Shown: positions 1 to 6,180 of the stretch, one piece after another
Layout: each line of letters starts with the position of its first letter
How positions within the stretch are numbered: position 1 is the stretch's first letter
NCBI GenBank assembly: GCA_003165115.1
Contig: PLSJ01000476.1
Location: forward strand, 13,617 to 19,931
Source: Syntrophaceae bacterium
Lineage (GTDB): Bacteria > Desulfobacterota > Syntrophorhabdia > Syntrophorhabdales > WCHB1-27
Reading direction: 5' to 3'
DNA: 6,315 nt
Notes under the pieces: generated by a model
What the model saw: the letters and a program-made list of their open reading frames with translations, nothing else
Databases searched by the model: none
What the model was told of the DNA's origin: nothing
Translations under genes and position numbers: made by a program

Positions 1-315
1 GCCGCCGTCTCGTGGTACGGTCAAATCAAGCCGGCCATATCACCGGCGGTCAGGACGGTTGGTCCCCTCGGCCTCGTCGCACGGATAGGCGCGCCGGTCC
101 TCGGGCTTTACGGCGGGGCGGACCTCGGCATCCCCGTGGAGGACGTGAAAGAGATGGAAGCGGCCCTCAAGGCGGCCGGCAAGACGGCGGAGTTTGTCAT
201 TTATCCCGGAGCGCCGCATGCGTTCTTCGCGGACTACAGGCCGAGCTACCGGGCGGACGCGGCGAGGGACGCCTGGGGCCGATGTGTTGCATGGCTGAAG
301 AAATACCTGAAATAG
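1..315 (+). CDS. Dienelactone hydrolase family protein, C-terminal part (5' end outside window)
   Basis: The frame is open from the first base and ends at TAG 313-315, giving 104 residues of the C-terminal part of an alpha/beta hydrolase. It begins with AAVSWYG, the strand that usually follows the nucleophile elbow in dienelactone hydrolases. The segment PVLGLYGGAD (fragment residues 32-41) carries the acid residue Asp41, and YPGAPHAFF (68-76) carries the catalytic His73; the spacing fits the family. The nucleophile, normally Cys in true dienelactone hydrolases, is upstream of the window and cannot be seen. Family members hydrolyse lactones or esters in the cytoplasm; the substrate here is unknown. 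The gene converges on the polysaccharide operon and probably has no functional link to it. The family call is firm; the exact activity is open. Confidence 0.85.
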   Translation, partial: AAVSWYGQIKPAISPAVRTVGPLGLVARIGAPVLGLYGGADLGIPVEDVKEMEAALKAAGKTAEFVIYPGAPHAFFADYRPSYRADAARDAWGRCVAWLKKYLK

Positions 316-405
316 CACTGGATCCAGGGAAGGAAGACGGATGAGGAAGGAGTTATAAAGGCGGGAAGAGGAGCAGGGTTGTCGCGAGGGGTCGGTATCG
401 GGGTG

Positions 406-442
406 AAGGGGGGCGCCGTCAGGCGCGCCCCTTTCGATTTTT
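406..442 (+). terminator. Rho-independent terminator between convergent genes
   Basis: A 12-pair stem with one internal mismatch is formed by 406-417 and 422-433 around the four-base loop GTCA (418-421). It is very GC-rich. On the plus strand it is followed by an interrupted T-run (TTTCGATTTTT, 432-442), so it best serves the hydrolase gene that ends 90 bases upstream. On the minus strand the hairpin lies 14 bases past the stop codon of the last operon gene, but only TTC follows it there. It may still stop transcription from that side weakly, or act as an RNA 3'-end stabiliser. Confidence 0.7.
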
Positions 443-447
443 GTATC

Positions 448-1173
448 CTACACGTATTTCCGCAGCCAGCCGGGAACGTAGTGGCGCCGGTCGTTGTAGA
501 CCGCCCCGAGTACCTTGCCGCCCCCCCGGACGATCTTTTCCTTTACGTCCATCGCCTCCGGCCATCTGGTCTTCTCCGCCCTTACCACGAGGACCACTCC
601 GTCGCACCTTCCGAGGAGGGAAAACCCCATGTGTGAAGAGGCGGCAGGCGGGGCGTCGATCAGGATCAGGCTGAATTGCTCCCTCAACCGGTCCCACAGG
701 CTGTCGTCATGGGACATGTCGAGGAGGGCGAGGATAGGGTCGGACTTCAGGGAAAAGGTGCTTATGGTGAGGTTTCCCGTTTCCGTTTGGCGGAACGCGT
801 TATCGAGCGGCGTCGCCTGGATGCTCAGCGTCTCCAGGTGATAGTGGAACGTGGCATCGGTGGTCAGGTCGTTGAATGAGGGCCGGGGGTCGAGATCGAG
901 GAGAAGCACCGACTCGTCCAGTTTTACCGCGGCCGTGCCGGCAAGGTTACGCACTATCGTCGAGCAGCCCTCTCCCTCCTGTGTCCCGATGAATTGCACG
1001 ACCCGGTTTGTCTTCCTGTCGAGAGCCGCATCCATCGCCTGGTGGAGGCCCATCATCTCCATGTCGCTTTCCCAGCGTGGAAGCGCTGGCGGAGGGACCA
1101 TGCGCGTCTTGGCCATCTCGAGTTTTTCCCTCTCGCGGCTTGCATTTTCGAGGGCTTCATACAATTTGCTCAT
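448..1173 (-). CDS. CapB/CpsD-like P-loop protein (BY-kinase homologue) with degenerate Walker A
   Basis: This 241-residue cytoplasmic P-loop protein resembles the bacterial tyrosine kinases (BY-kinases) that regulate polysaccharide polymerisation and export together with a Wzz-type membrane partner. It starts with MSKLYEALENA, an N-terminus typical of the stand-alone kinases of EPS/exosortase loci. Walker A' (VLLLDLDPR, 89-97) and Walker B (LILIDAPP, 169-176) are intact. The Walker A segment GTQEGEGCST (63-72) has Cys70 where the ATP-binding lysine should be. The usual E-x2-R-x2-R oligomerisation motif reads EMMGLHQ (39-45), without its arginines. The C-terminal tail has tyrosines 226, 232 and 240, a sparse version of the usual tyrosine cluster. 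The ATG overlaps the stop of the upstream gene (ATGA) and is preceded by GGAGGT at a six-base spacing. The fold and family call is firm. Kinase activity is doubtful; it may be a pseudokinase or scaffold. Confidence 0.85.
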   Translation of the reverse strand: MSKLYEALENASREREKLEMAKTRMVPPPALPRWESDMEMMGLHQAMDAALDRKTNRVVQFIGTQEGEGCSTIVRNLAGTAAVKLDESVLLLDLDPRPSFNDLTTDATFHYHLETLSIQATPLDNAFRQTETGNLTISTFSLKSDPILALLDMSHDDSLWDRLREQFSLILIDAPPAASSHMGFSLLGRCDGVVLVVRAEKTRWPEAMDVKEKIVRGGGKVLGAVYNDRRHYVPGWLRKYV

Positions 1174-2411
1174 TTATGGACCTCCATTGTCTCATGTTTG
1201 ACGTCCGGGAACATTATTTCCTGTCCTACGAGAATCAGGCTCGGGTTTTTGATCGCCGGGTTGCTCTGCTTTATCCTGCCAAGAAGGAAATCGATCCGGC
1301 CCGGATCTTGCGCACCGTACACGTCGTGGATCAGATCGATCATCGTATCGCCCCGCCTGACGATCCTGACCGCCCCACCTCCCCGCCTGCTGGCCGCGAC
1401 GACTTTTTCCGGCCTCACGGCGTCCTTTTGTGCGGGAGACTGCTCCAGCACTCGTGCGGCGGCAGCGGAAAAGACCGGCTGCCTCTCTTGCCTGCCCGAG
1501 ACGAAAAATATGGAGGGGTCGAGCATGAGGGCGCCCGCGACGCACAGGCCCGCGATCGCCGCCGCGACGGCAGTGAGCCTGGCTTTTCCGAAGGCCGGCC
1601 TCCGGACGCCTTCGACGTCCCTGATGACTTCACGGGCCAGAGCGGCGTCGATGTGCGTTTTCCCATAGGCATAGCCGGTGGCCAGGGCATTATCGCAAAG
1701 GATGTTGATGGTCCTGGGTATGCCTTCGGCCTGCTTCGCGAGGATCTCCAGCGCCGCTTTCCTGAAAATGCCGGTATCCGCCGCCCCGGCTTTCGAGAGC
1801 CGGTATTCGATGTACCCGATGCTCTCTTTCCTCGTGAGGGGGGAGATGACCGCGCGTATGGCCCTGCGCTGCCGCAGCGCGGCAAGAGAAGGCGTCTTCA
1901 GCAGCTCCTCGAGCTCGGGCTGGCCCGCGAGAACGATTTGCAGGAGCTTCTCCTGGGTCGTTTCGAAATTAGAGAGCATTCTCAGCCGTTCCAGCGTCGC
2001 GATAGGCATATTCTGCGCCTCGTCGATCACCAGCACGACAGTGCGGTTTTTGCTATGCTCATCGGCGAGGGCGAGGTAAAGCATCTCCGTCATGCGAGGG
2101 ACGTCGTCGGGGCTCGGCGTCAGCCCGAATTCCCGGCAGAGATTGGCGACGAGCGTGGAGAAAGGCACCGCCGGGTCGAAGACGTAGATGACCTTGAACA
2201 GGGCAGGGTCCGACTGCTTCAGGAAAGCGCGAAGGATCGTGGTCTTACCCGCGCCCACGGGCCCCGTGATCGTCACGAAGCCCTTTCGTACTTTTACGCC
2301 GTAGATAATCGCCGCCAGCGCCTGCTTGTGACTTTCGCTCAGGAAGAGAAATTCAGGGTCCGGCGTGACGTGGAAAGGTTCCCTGGCCAATTGGTAGAAG
2401 TTGCGGTACAT
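1170..2411 (-). CDS. ExeA/GspA-type AAA ATPase with membrane span and periplasmic LysM-like domain
   Basis: This 413-residue protein begins MYRNFYQLAREPF, the N-terminal signature of the ExeA/GspA family, which includes the ATPases associated with exosortase-type EPS loci. The AAA domain has Walker A GPVGAGKTT (50-58), Walker B VVLVIDEAQ (125-133), a sensor-like LAGQPEL (161-167) and an arginine-rich segment LRQRRAIRA (179-187). All key residues are present, so ATP hydrolysis is expected. A hydrophobic segment at about 279-297 follows a basic stretch and should be a single membrane span with the ATPase inside. After an Ala/Gln/Arg linker comes a LysM-like domain (about 348-404) with VRRGDT near its start and LILVGQEIMFP near its end. 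ExeA uses a periplasmic peptidoglycan-binding domain to help a secretin cross the wall, so a similar role for polysaccharide export is inferred. The start is one base after the upstream stop, with no clear Shine-Dalgarno, so translation is probably coupled. Confidence 0.88.
   Translation of the reverse strand: MYRNFYQLAREPFHVTPDPEFLFLSESHKQALAAIIYGVKVRKGFVTITGPVGAGKTTILRAFLKQSDPALFKVIYVFDPAVPFSTLVANLCREFGLTPSPDDVPRMTEMLYLALADEHSKNRTVVLVIDEAQNMPIATLERLRMLSNFETTQEKLLQIVLAGQPELEELLKTPSLAALRQRRAIRAVISPLTRKESIGYIEYRLSKAGAADTGIFRKAALEILAKQAEGIPRTINILCDNALATGYAYGKTHIDAALAREVIRDVEGVRRPAFGKARLTAVAAAIAGLCVAGALMLDPSIFFVSGRQERQPVFSAAAARVLEQSPAQKDAVRPEKVVAASRRGGGAVRIVRRGDTMIDLIHDVYGAQDPGRIDFLLGRIKQSNPAIKNPSLILVGQEIMFPDVKHETMEVHK
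1180..1185 (-). promoter_or_regulatory. Ribosome binding site of the CapB-like gene, inside the AAA ATPase gene
   Basis: GGAGGT on the minus strand lies six bases before the ATG at 1173, within the last codons of the ATPase gene. Together with the ATGA overlap it would let the kinase-like gene be translated both by re-initiation and by fresh ribosome loading. Confidence 0.75.
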
Positions 2412-2412
2412 G

Positions 2413-3135
2413 TTAGTACACCGGTGCCGTGGCCGGGTAGACGTAGCTCGGCGTGGGGATGACTGAAGGTAGCGGGAACGGGATCATGCGGCGTATGTAC
2501 TGATCCACGAAGAGGTCGACGTTGGCGATTTTCGAGCGCGGCACATAGACGATGTCGGCGGGCATGAGCAATACGTCCTGGCTGATATCCTTGTTGCTGC
2601 GGGCTTTCTTCAAATCGATGATGCTGACGACCGGCTTCTCCTTCGTCCTCCGTATGACGATTACCTGAGTCACGCGCGCGGTGTCGCGAAAACCGCCGCT
2701 TTGGGCTATCGACTGAAGGGCGGTCAGGGGCCCCATGAGGGGCACGAGGCCCGGCCTGGTGACCTCTCCGTCGACGAATACCTTCTGCGCGTTGAAACCG
2801 CGCACGATCACCGTCACCTCGGGTCTTTTCAGCTCGGTCGCATACTTCTTGCCAAGAAAATCCTCGAGCTCCTGCGTGGTGAGCCCCGCCACCTTTATCT
2901 GCTTGGCGAGAGGCACGGAGATACGGCCGTCCGGTCTTACCGGGATGCGCTCGTTCAGCTCGGGGTTATAGGCGAACTTGATGTCGAGCTCGTCGCCCAC
3001 CCCGATCCTGTACTCCGGCATGGACGAGATCTTCGCTTCCGTGTCGAGCAGGCTGTGGTCCGTCGTATTGACCGCAATAGGGCCGCAGGCGAACGGCGTA
3101 CACGCGATTGCGAGCAGAAGCAGCAGTCTTTTCAC
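2413..3135 (-). CDS. Wza-type polysaccharide export lipoprotein (Poly_export and SLBB domains)
   Basis: The product (240 residues) is the outer-membrane export protein for the polysaccharide. GTG at 3135 is chosen as start: AAGGAGG lies six bases upstream, and the protein then begins MKRLLLLLAIACTPFACG, a lipoprotein signal peptide. The longer frame from ATG 3201 would bury that signal inside the upstream gene. Acylation is probably at Cys17 (PFAC), though Cys12 (AIAC) is an alternative; neither box is perfect. The Poly_export domain runs from about 41 to 112 (YRIGVGDELDI to VTVIV) and one SLBB domain from about 118 to 170 (VFVDGEVTRPGLVPL). The segment VDLFVDQYIRRMIPF (206-220) suits an amphipathic C-terminal helix of the kind that forms the pore in Wza, followed by a Pro/Tyr-rich tail. 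With a single SLBB domain it is shorter than Wza itself and closer to the short proteins of exosortase-type EPS loci. Confidence 0.9.
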   Translation of the reverse strand: MKRLLLLLAIACTPFACGPIAVNTTDHSLLDTEAKISSMPEYRIGVGDELDIKFAYNPELNERIPVRPDGRISVPLAKQIKVAGLTTQELEDFLGKKYATELKRPEVTVIVRGFNAQKVFVDGEVTRPGLVPLMGPLTALQSIAQSGGFRDTARVTQVIVIRRTKEKPVVSIIDLKKARSNKDISQDVLLMPADIVYVPRSKIANVDLFVDQYIRRMIPFPLPSVIPTPSYVYPATAPVY

Positions 3136-3136
3136 G

Positions 3137-4501
3137 TTATGCCTCCTTGCTTTTTCTGTGTTCGAGCGCCGCGAGAAGAGGAACGCCCAGTTTTCTTTCA
3201 ACGGACTCCGGCGTCGAAAAGGTCCGCGGGAGGTATTCGAAGGTGAAAGCGACGCCGAGGCTCAGGACTATTGCGGCGAGCAGACCGCCTTTCAATATTT
3301 TCTGCTGGTTCAGCACGACAGGGGTGACGGGCACCGACGGCTGCTGCACGACGGTGATATTGGTCATCTTCCTCTGGTCCATGTTTTCGGATATGCGGGC
3401 TTCTTCGACCTTCTTGAGATATATCTGATAGTTGCTTTCATTCGCCGCAACCTCCCGCTTCAGGTCCTGCAGCTCGGCGCTGCCCTTGCCGACGGCCTGG
3501 ATTTCCCGGTCAACCTGCTGGATTTTCTGCTTCAGGCCGGCGATCCTGGTATCGAGGGGTTTGATGTCCGATTCTATCTTGAGGCTTTCGGCTGTTCGCA
3601 GGCCATCTTCCTGTTCCTTTATCTGCCGTTCCACCAATACGATGTCGTCCTTGACGGTCGATATCGTCGCGCTCTCGTCTTTGTATCTCTGGCCAAGCTC
3701 CCGCTCTTTTCTCCGCAGGAGGTTGAGCTGGTTTCTCAGCTCGGTGGAGCTGCTGGCGAAGGCGCTGGGTCCGGTCTTCAGGAAATTGAGCCTCTGCCGC
3801 AGCTCGCTCAGTCTGCCTGTCTCCTGCATGAGCTGCGTTTCCAGGTCGCTCCTCTGCTTCAGCAACGCGTTCCCCTGCTCCTCGCTTGAAAACAACTGGT
3901 GCGTCTCCGTGAACCTGGCCAGCGCGCGCTGCGATTCCTGCAGCTTCGCCTGGTACGACTTGAGCTGCTCTTCGAGGAACGAGGAGTTGACGTTGCTGAA
4001 TACCTGGAGATGGCGCTCTTTCAGGCGCTCGACGAGGACCGTCAGTGCCCGCGAAGCTACCTGCGGGTCCGCGTGCCGGAATTCAATCTCCAGGAGGTTG
4101 CTCCCTCTGATGTTGTTTACACGGAGCTTCTCGCCGAACTGTTGGATCGCCGATTCCCGGGTCGCGGGCGTTGCCTTCTCGACCATAGTGGGATAGAGTT
4201 TTGTCATACCCACGTCGGTCAGCACCCTGTCGGCCAGCTCCCGTCCGGCTATCAGTTGTATCTCGGTATTGATGATGGCTTCCTGGCTCTGCGCCGGCAG
4301 CCTCATGTCGCTCACCTCGGATATGGGGATGAATTCTCTCCCGAAATTGACCATGATGATCGCCTTTGCCGCGTAGTATTTAGGCGCCTTTTTCAGGACC
4401 GCGTACGACGCGAGCACGGTGAGCAGGAACACGGCCAGTATCTTGTACTTGTGCTTGAAGAGGAGGCCCAAGATCTCCCTTGGACCCGGAAAGTTTTCCA
4501 T
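3137..4501 (-). CDS. Wzz/GumC-type polysaccharide chain-length determinant (co-polymerase)
   Basis: This 454-residue inner-membrane protein sets polysaccharide chain length and bridges the periplasm towards the export channel. The Wzz domain spans about 5-160, with TM1 at about 21-36 (ILAVFLLTVLASYAVL). A long, charged, heptad-like region (about 165-350) predicts the extended periplasmic coiled coil of the PCP-2/GumC type. The proline-containing motif QPSVPVTPV (387-395) precedes TM2 (about 405-424), as in the family. After TM2 only about 30 cytoplasmic residues remain (TFSTPESVERKLGVPLL and so on), with no fused kinase domain; a tail like this is what activates separate CapB-type kinases. 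The match is to the chain-length proteins of XrtA-type EPS loci. ATG at 4501 has AAGGAGG six bases upstream. The stop codon is one base from the GTG of the export lipoprotein gene, so the two are surely co-translated. Confidence 0.92.
   Translation of the reverse strand: MENFPGPREILGLLFKHKYKILAVFLLTVLASYAVLKKAPKYYAAKAIIMVNFGREFIPISEVSDMRLPAQSQEAIINTEIQLIAGRELADRVLTDVGMTKLYPTMVEKATPATRESAIQQFGEKLRVNNIRGSNLLEIEFRHADPQVASRALTVLVERLKERHLQVFSNVNSSFLEEQLKSYQAKLQESQRALARFTETHQLFSSEEQGNALLKQRSDLETQLMQETGRLSELRQRLNFLKTGPSAFASSSTELRNQLNLLRRKERELGQRYKDESATISTVKDDIVLVERQIKEQEDGLRTAESLKIESDIKPLDTRIAGLKQKIQQVDREIQAVGKGSAELQDLKREVAANESNYQIYLKKVEEARISENMDQRKMTNITVVQQPSVPVTPVVLNQQKILKGGLLAAIVLSLGVAFTFEYLPRTFSTPESVERKLGVPLLAALEHRKSKEA
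3142..3148 (-). promoter_or_regulatory. Ribosome binding site that fixes the GTG start of the export lipoprotein
   Basis: AAGGAGG on the minus strand lies six bases upstream of GTG 3135 and inside the last codons of the chain-length gene. It decides the start, because the upstream ATG at 3201 has no comparable site and would displace the signal peptide from the N-terminus. Confidence 0.85.
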
Positions 4502-4507
4502 GGTGTT

Positions 4508-4514
4508 CCTCCTT
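4508..4514 (-). promoter_or_regulatory. Ribosome binding site of the chain-length determinant gene
   Basis: AAGGAGG lies six bases before ATG 4501, in the 27-base gap after the glycosyltransferase stop. This is the only real intergenic gap in the operon, and its site is a full consensus, so the membrane and export genes can be translated independently of the sugar-modifying genes upstream. Confidence 0.8.
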
Positions 4515-4528
4515 AGGTTTTACTGGGC

Positions 4529-5557
4529 TCAAGCCGTCTTCTTTGCCCCGGTCCGGCCTTGGCCGGCTGAAGCACTTTCCAACAACTGCCCCATCATCCT
4601 GAATAAAGCCTCTACATATGCACCGCTGTTGAACGTCTTTCCGACAGAGGCGAGGCCGTTTGCCGATAAGGTCCGTCTCAGGTCCTCGTCTCCCATGAGC
4701 TTCGATATGGCTTCTTTGAGGTCCGCGCAGTCCCCTGGGCGATAATACAGCCCGTTGAAGCCCTCCGTGATATAATCGACGGCCCCGACGACGCGGGCGG
4801 CAATTACCGGCTTGCCGTAGGACATGGCTTCGAGAAAGCACGACTGCCCGGTCGACCGCTGGGTTTTCAGGAGGGGGACCACGACTATCCGGGCGTCTTC
4901 GAGCAGCGCCCGGTAACGCTCGTAAGGTACGTCCAGATGGAGGTCGACGTTTTCGGGGACCTTTTGGCCCTTTATGTCGTTTTGGGATGCGACGACGACG
5001 CAGGGCAGTCCCAGGTCGGCCACGGCCTCGAAAAACGTCGTCCAGTCCCGGAGGCTGCTTCCGGCCGCAAAGACGTACGTGCCGCGGCCCTCGATAAGCC
5101 GGGGCTCGTCGATGTTGCTCGGCCATGCGATGAATCTCACCTTCGCGGCGGGCTGACCGATCGATCTGGCGTAGGGCTCAATCTCTCCCGTCGCGTTGAC
5201 GACGAGGGCGTCCAGACTGGTGAGGGCATAGCGATAGAGACATTCGAGGACGGCCGATTTTATCGATGTCCGGGGCCTGTCCTCAAGATAGAACTCCCTG
5301 CCGATATGGACCGCGGCCTTTTTGCCCAGCAGCCTGCAAAGGAGACCGTAGGTGAAGGCGGGCCTGTGACCGATCGTCTCGATTACGTCGAACTCCCCGG
5401 AGACGAGGTACATGAGCATGCCGCATATGAATCCGTTGCTCCTCATCCCGACGAGACGCCGCGGCAGCCTCCTGCCAGCCAATGCCCGGACGAGCGGAGT
5501 ACTCTGCTCCCTGTAGAGCCGCGTCTTGAAGTCGTCCTGGTTCTGGAGTACTTTCAT
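4529..5557 (-). CDS. GT4-like glycosyltransferase
   Basis: The product (342 residues) is a GT-B-fold glycosyltransferase that would transfer a sugar from a nucleotide donor to the growing repeat unit at the cytoplasmic membrane face. The C-terminal donor-binding half is clear: [17 protein letters not shown] (about 162-178), the acidic/aliphatic segment [10 protein letters not shown] (222-231), then [20 protein letters not shown] (235-254) and [15 protein letters not shown] (258-272). Glu243 is the usual donor-contact glutamate; the first position of the E-x7-E motif, often in EPFG, is replaced by STGQ. The N-terminal acceptor half is short and lacks an obvious glycine-rich loop. ATG at 5557 is chosen because it overlaps the upstream stop (ATGA) and has AAGGG eight bases upstream; GTG at 5566 would abut that site and add only three residues. 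Donor and acceptor sugars cannot be read from the sequence. Confidence 0.83.
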   Translation of the reverse strand: MKVLQNQDDFKTRLYREQSTPLVRALAGRRLPRRLVGMRSNGFICGMLMYLVSGEFDVIETIGHRPAFTYGLLCRLLGKKAAVHIGREFYLEDRPRTSIKSAVLECLYRYALTSLDALVVNATGEIEPYARSIGQPAAKVRFIAWPSNIDEPRLIEGRGTYVFAAGSSLRDWTTFFEAVADLGLPCVVVASQNDIKGQKVPENVDLHLDVPYERYRALLEDARIVVVPLLKTQRSTGQSCFLEAMSYGKPVIAARVVGAVDYITEGFNGLYYRPGDCADLKEAISKLMGDEDLRRTLSANGLASVGKTFNSGAYVEALFRMMGQLLESASAGQGRTGAKKTA

Positions 5558-6180
5558 CCGGCGCACCCTTGTGATTCAGCGCTTGTCACGATTTTTCTCA
5601 GCTTCTTCACCCTTGCCGGGTTGCCGGCGGCGACGGCGTAATCGGGGACGTCCTTCGAGACGACGGAACCGGCCCCGATTATCGCGTGGGCGCCGATGGT
5701 CACGCCGGGCAGGATGACCACGTGATGGCCGATCCAGGCGTGCTCCCCGATCAGTACGTCCTTGCCGACGAAGCCGTCGTAGCCTGTTTCCAGGTATTTG
5801 TGGTTTTGGAGGATTATTGTGCAGTGCTTGCCCATCATCACGTGCCTGCCGATGGTCAGGACGGCGCGGCTGCCGTCGACCAGCGCATAGGCTCCGAGGT
5901 TCGCGTGGTCTTCCATGACCACGTTGCAGCCGTTCCCGAAGTCGGCGCCCCTTCCCACCGTGACGACCCGCGCCGATCCCCTGAACAACGGCCTGCACGC
6001 CATCCTGCGGAGTCTTGCCGATATCGCGCCTATCGGCCCGAGGTCATCGGGCAGGTGTTTTGCGCACAATCTATAGAAGGCGTAGCACATGAGCTTTTTT
6101 GGCGTCCATGCCTGCGCGGGGGAGGGGGCCGGCGCGGAGACGCTGTCTATGGCGGGAAAACGAAGGCGTCCGCCCATCAT
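5554..6180 (-). CDS. Left-handed beta-helix (hexapeptide-repeat) acyltransferase, WcaF/LacA-like
   Basis: This 208-residue protein has hexapeptide repeats from about 75 to 185 (for example [54 protein letters not shown]), the imperfect six-residue periodicity of trimeric left-handed beta-helix acyltransferases. His127 in ILQNHKY is the likely catalytic histidine, and the ending [17 protein letters not shown] is the standard C-terminal cap seen in WcaF- and NodL/LacA-type enzymes. It probably acetylates a sugar of the polysaccharide using acetyl-CoA. The first 25 residues are Pro/Ala/Ser-rich and poorly conserved in type; residues 28-70 form the helical lead-in common to colanic-acid-type acetyltransferases. 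ATG at 6180 overlaps the upstream stop (ATGA) and has AAGGGG seven bases upstream; a second ATG at 6177 is equally readable. The family is firm and the substrate is inferred from the operon. Confidence 0.88.
   Translation of the reverse strand: MMGGRLRFPAIDSVSAPAPSPAQAWTPKKLMCYAFYRLCAKHLPDDLGPIGAISARLRRMACRPLFRGSARVVTVGRGADFGNGCNVVMEDHANLGAYALVDGSRAVLTIGRHVMMGKHCTIILQNHKYLETGYDGFVGKDVLIGEHAWIGHHVVILPGVTIGAHAIIGAGSVVSKDVPDYAVAAGNPARVKKLRKIVTSAESQGCAG
5566..5570 (-). promoter_or_regulatory. Ribosome binding site favouring ATG 5557 of the glycosyltransferase
   Basis: AAGGG on the minus strand is eight bases upstream of ATG 5557 but overlaps the first base of the alternative GTG at 5566. This favours the ATG as the start. 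Confidence 0.6.

Noticed and set aside
12..344. 110-codon plus-strand frame at the left edge
   Set aside because: The other plus-strand frame (1-315) gives a recognisable dienelactone hydrolase C-terminus with the catalytic Asp and His; this one is a shifted shadow.
316..405. Search for a promoter, small RNA or small gene in the intergenic region before the hairpin
   Set aside because: The stretch is purine-rich with several AGGA/GGAGG-like runs, but no open frame with family features, no clear -35/-10 pair and no other stable hairpin was seen.
448..1173. Possible pseudogene because of the broken Walker A motif
   Set aside because: The frame is intact over full family length, has a good ribosome site and coupled start, and keeps Walker A', Walker B and the typical ends, so divergence of function is more likely than decay.
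1008..2462. 484-codon open frame on the plus strand opposite the AAA ATPase gene
   Set aside because: Its predicted protein is Arg/Asp/Gly/Pro-rich with no recognisable domain, whereas the minus strand encodes a full AAA/LysM protein with all motifs. Long antisense frames are expected opposite GC-rich genes with strong third-position bias.
2978..3889. 303-codon open frame on the plus strand across the export and chain-length genes
   Set aside because: It spans parts of two well-supported minus-strand genes and their junction and has no recognisable family features; it is a shadow of the real coding frames.
4380..5126. 248-codon minus-strand frame across the glycosyltransferase/chain-length junction
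   Set aside because: It is out of frame with both supported genes and gives a low-complexity Arg/Gly/Pro-rich product.
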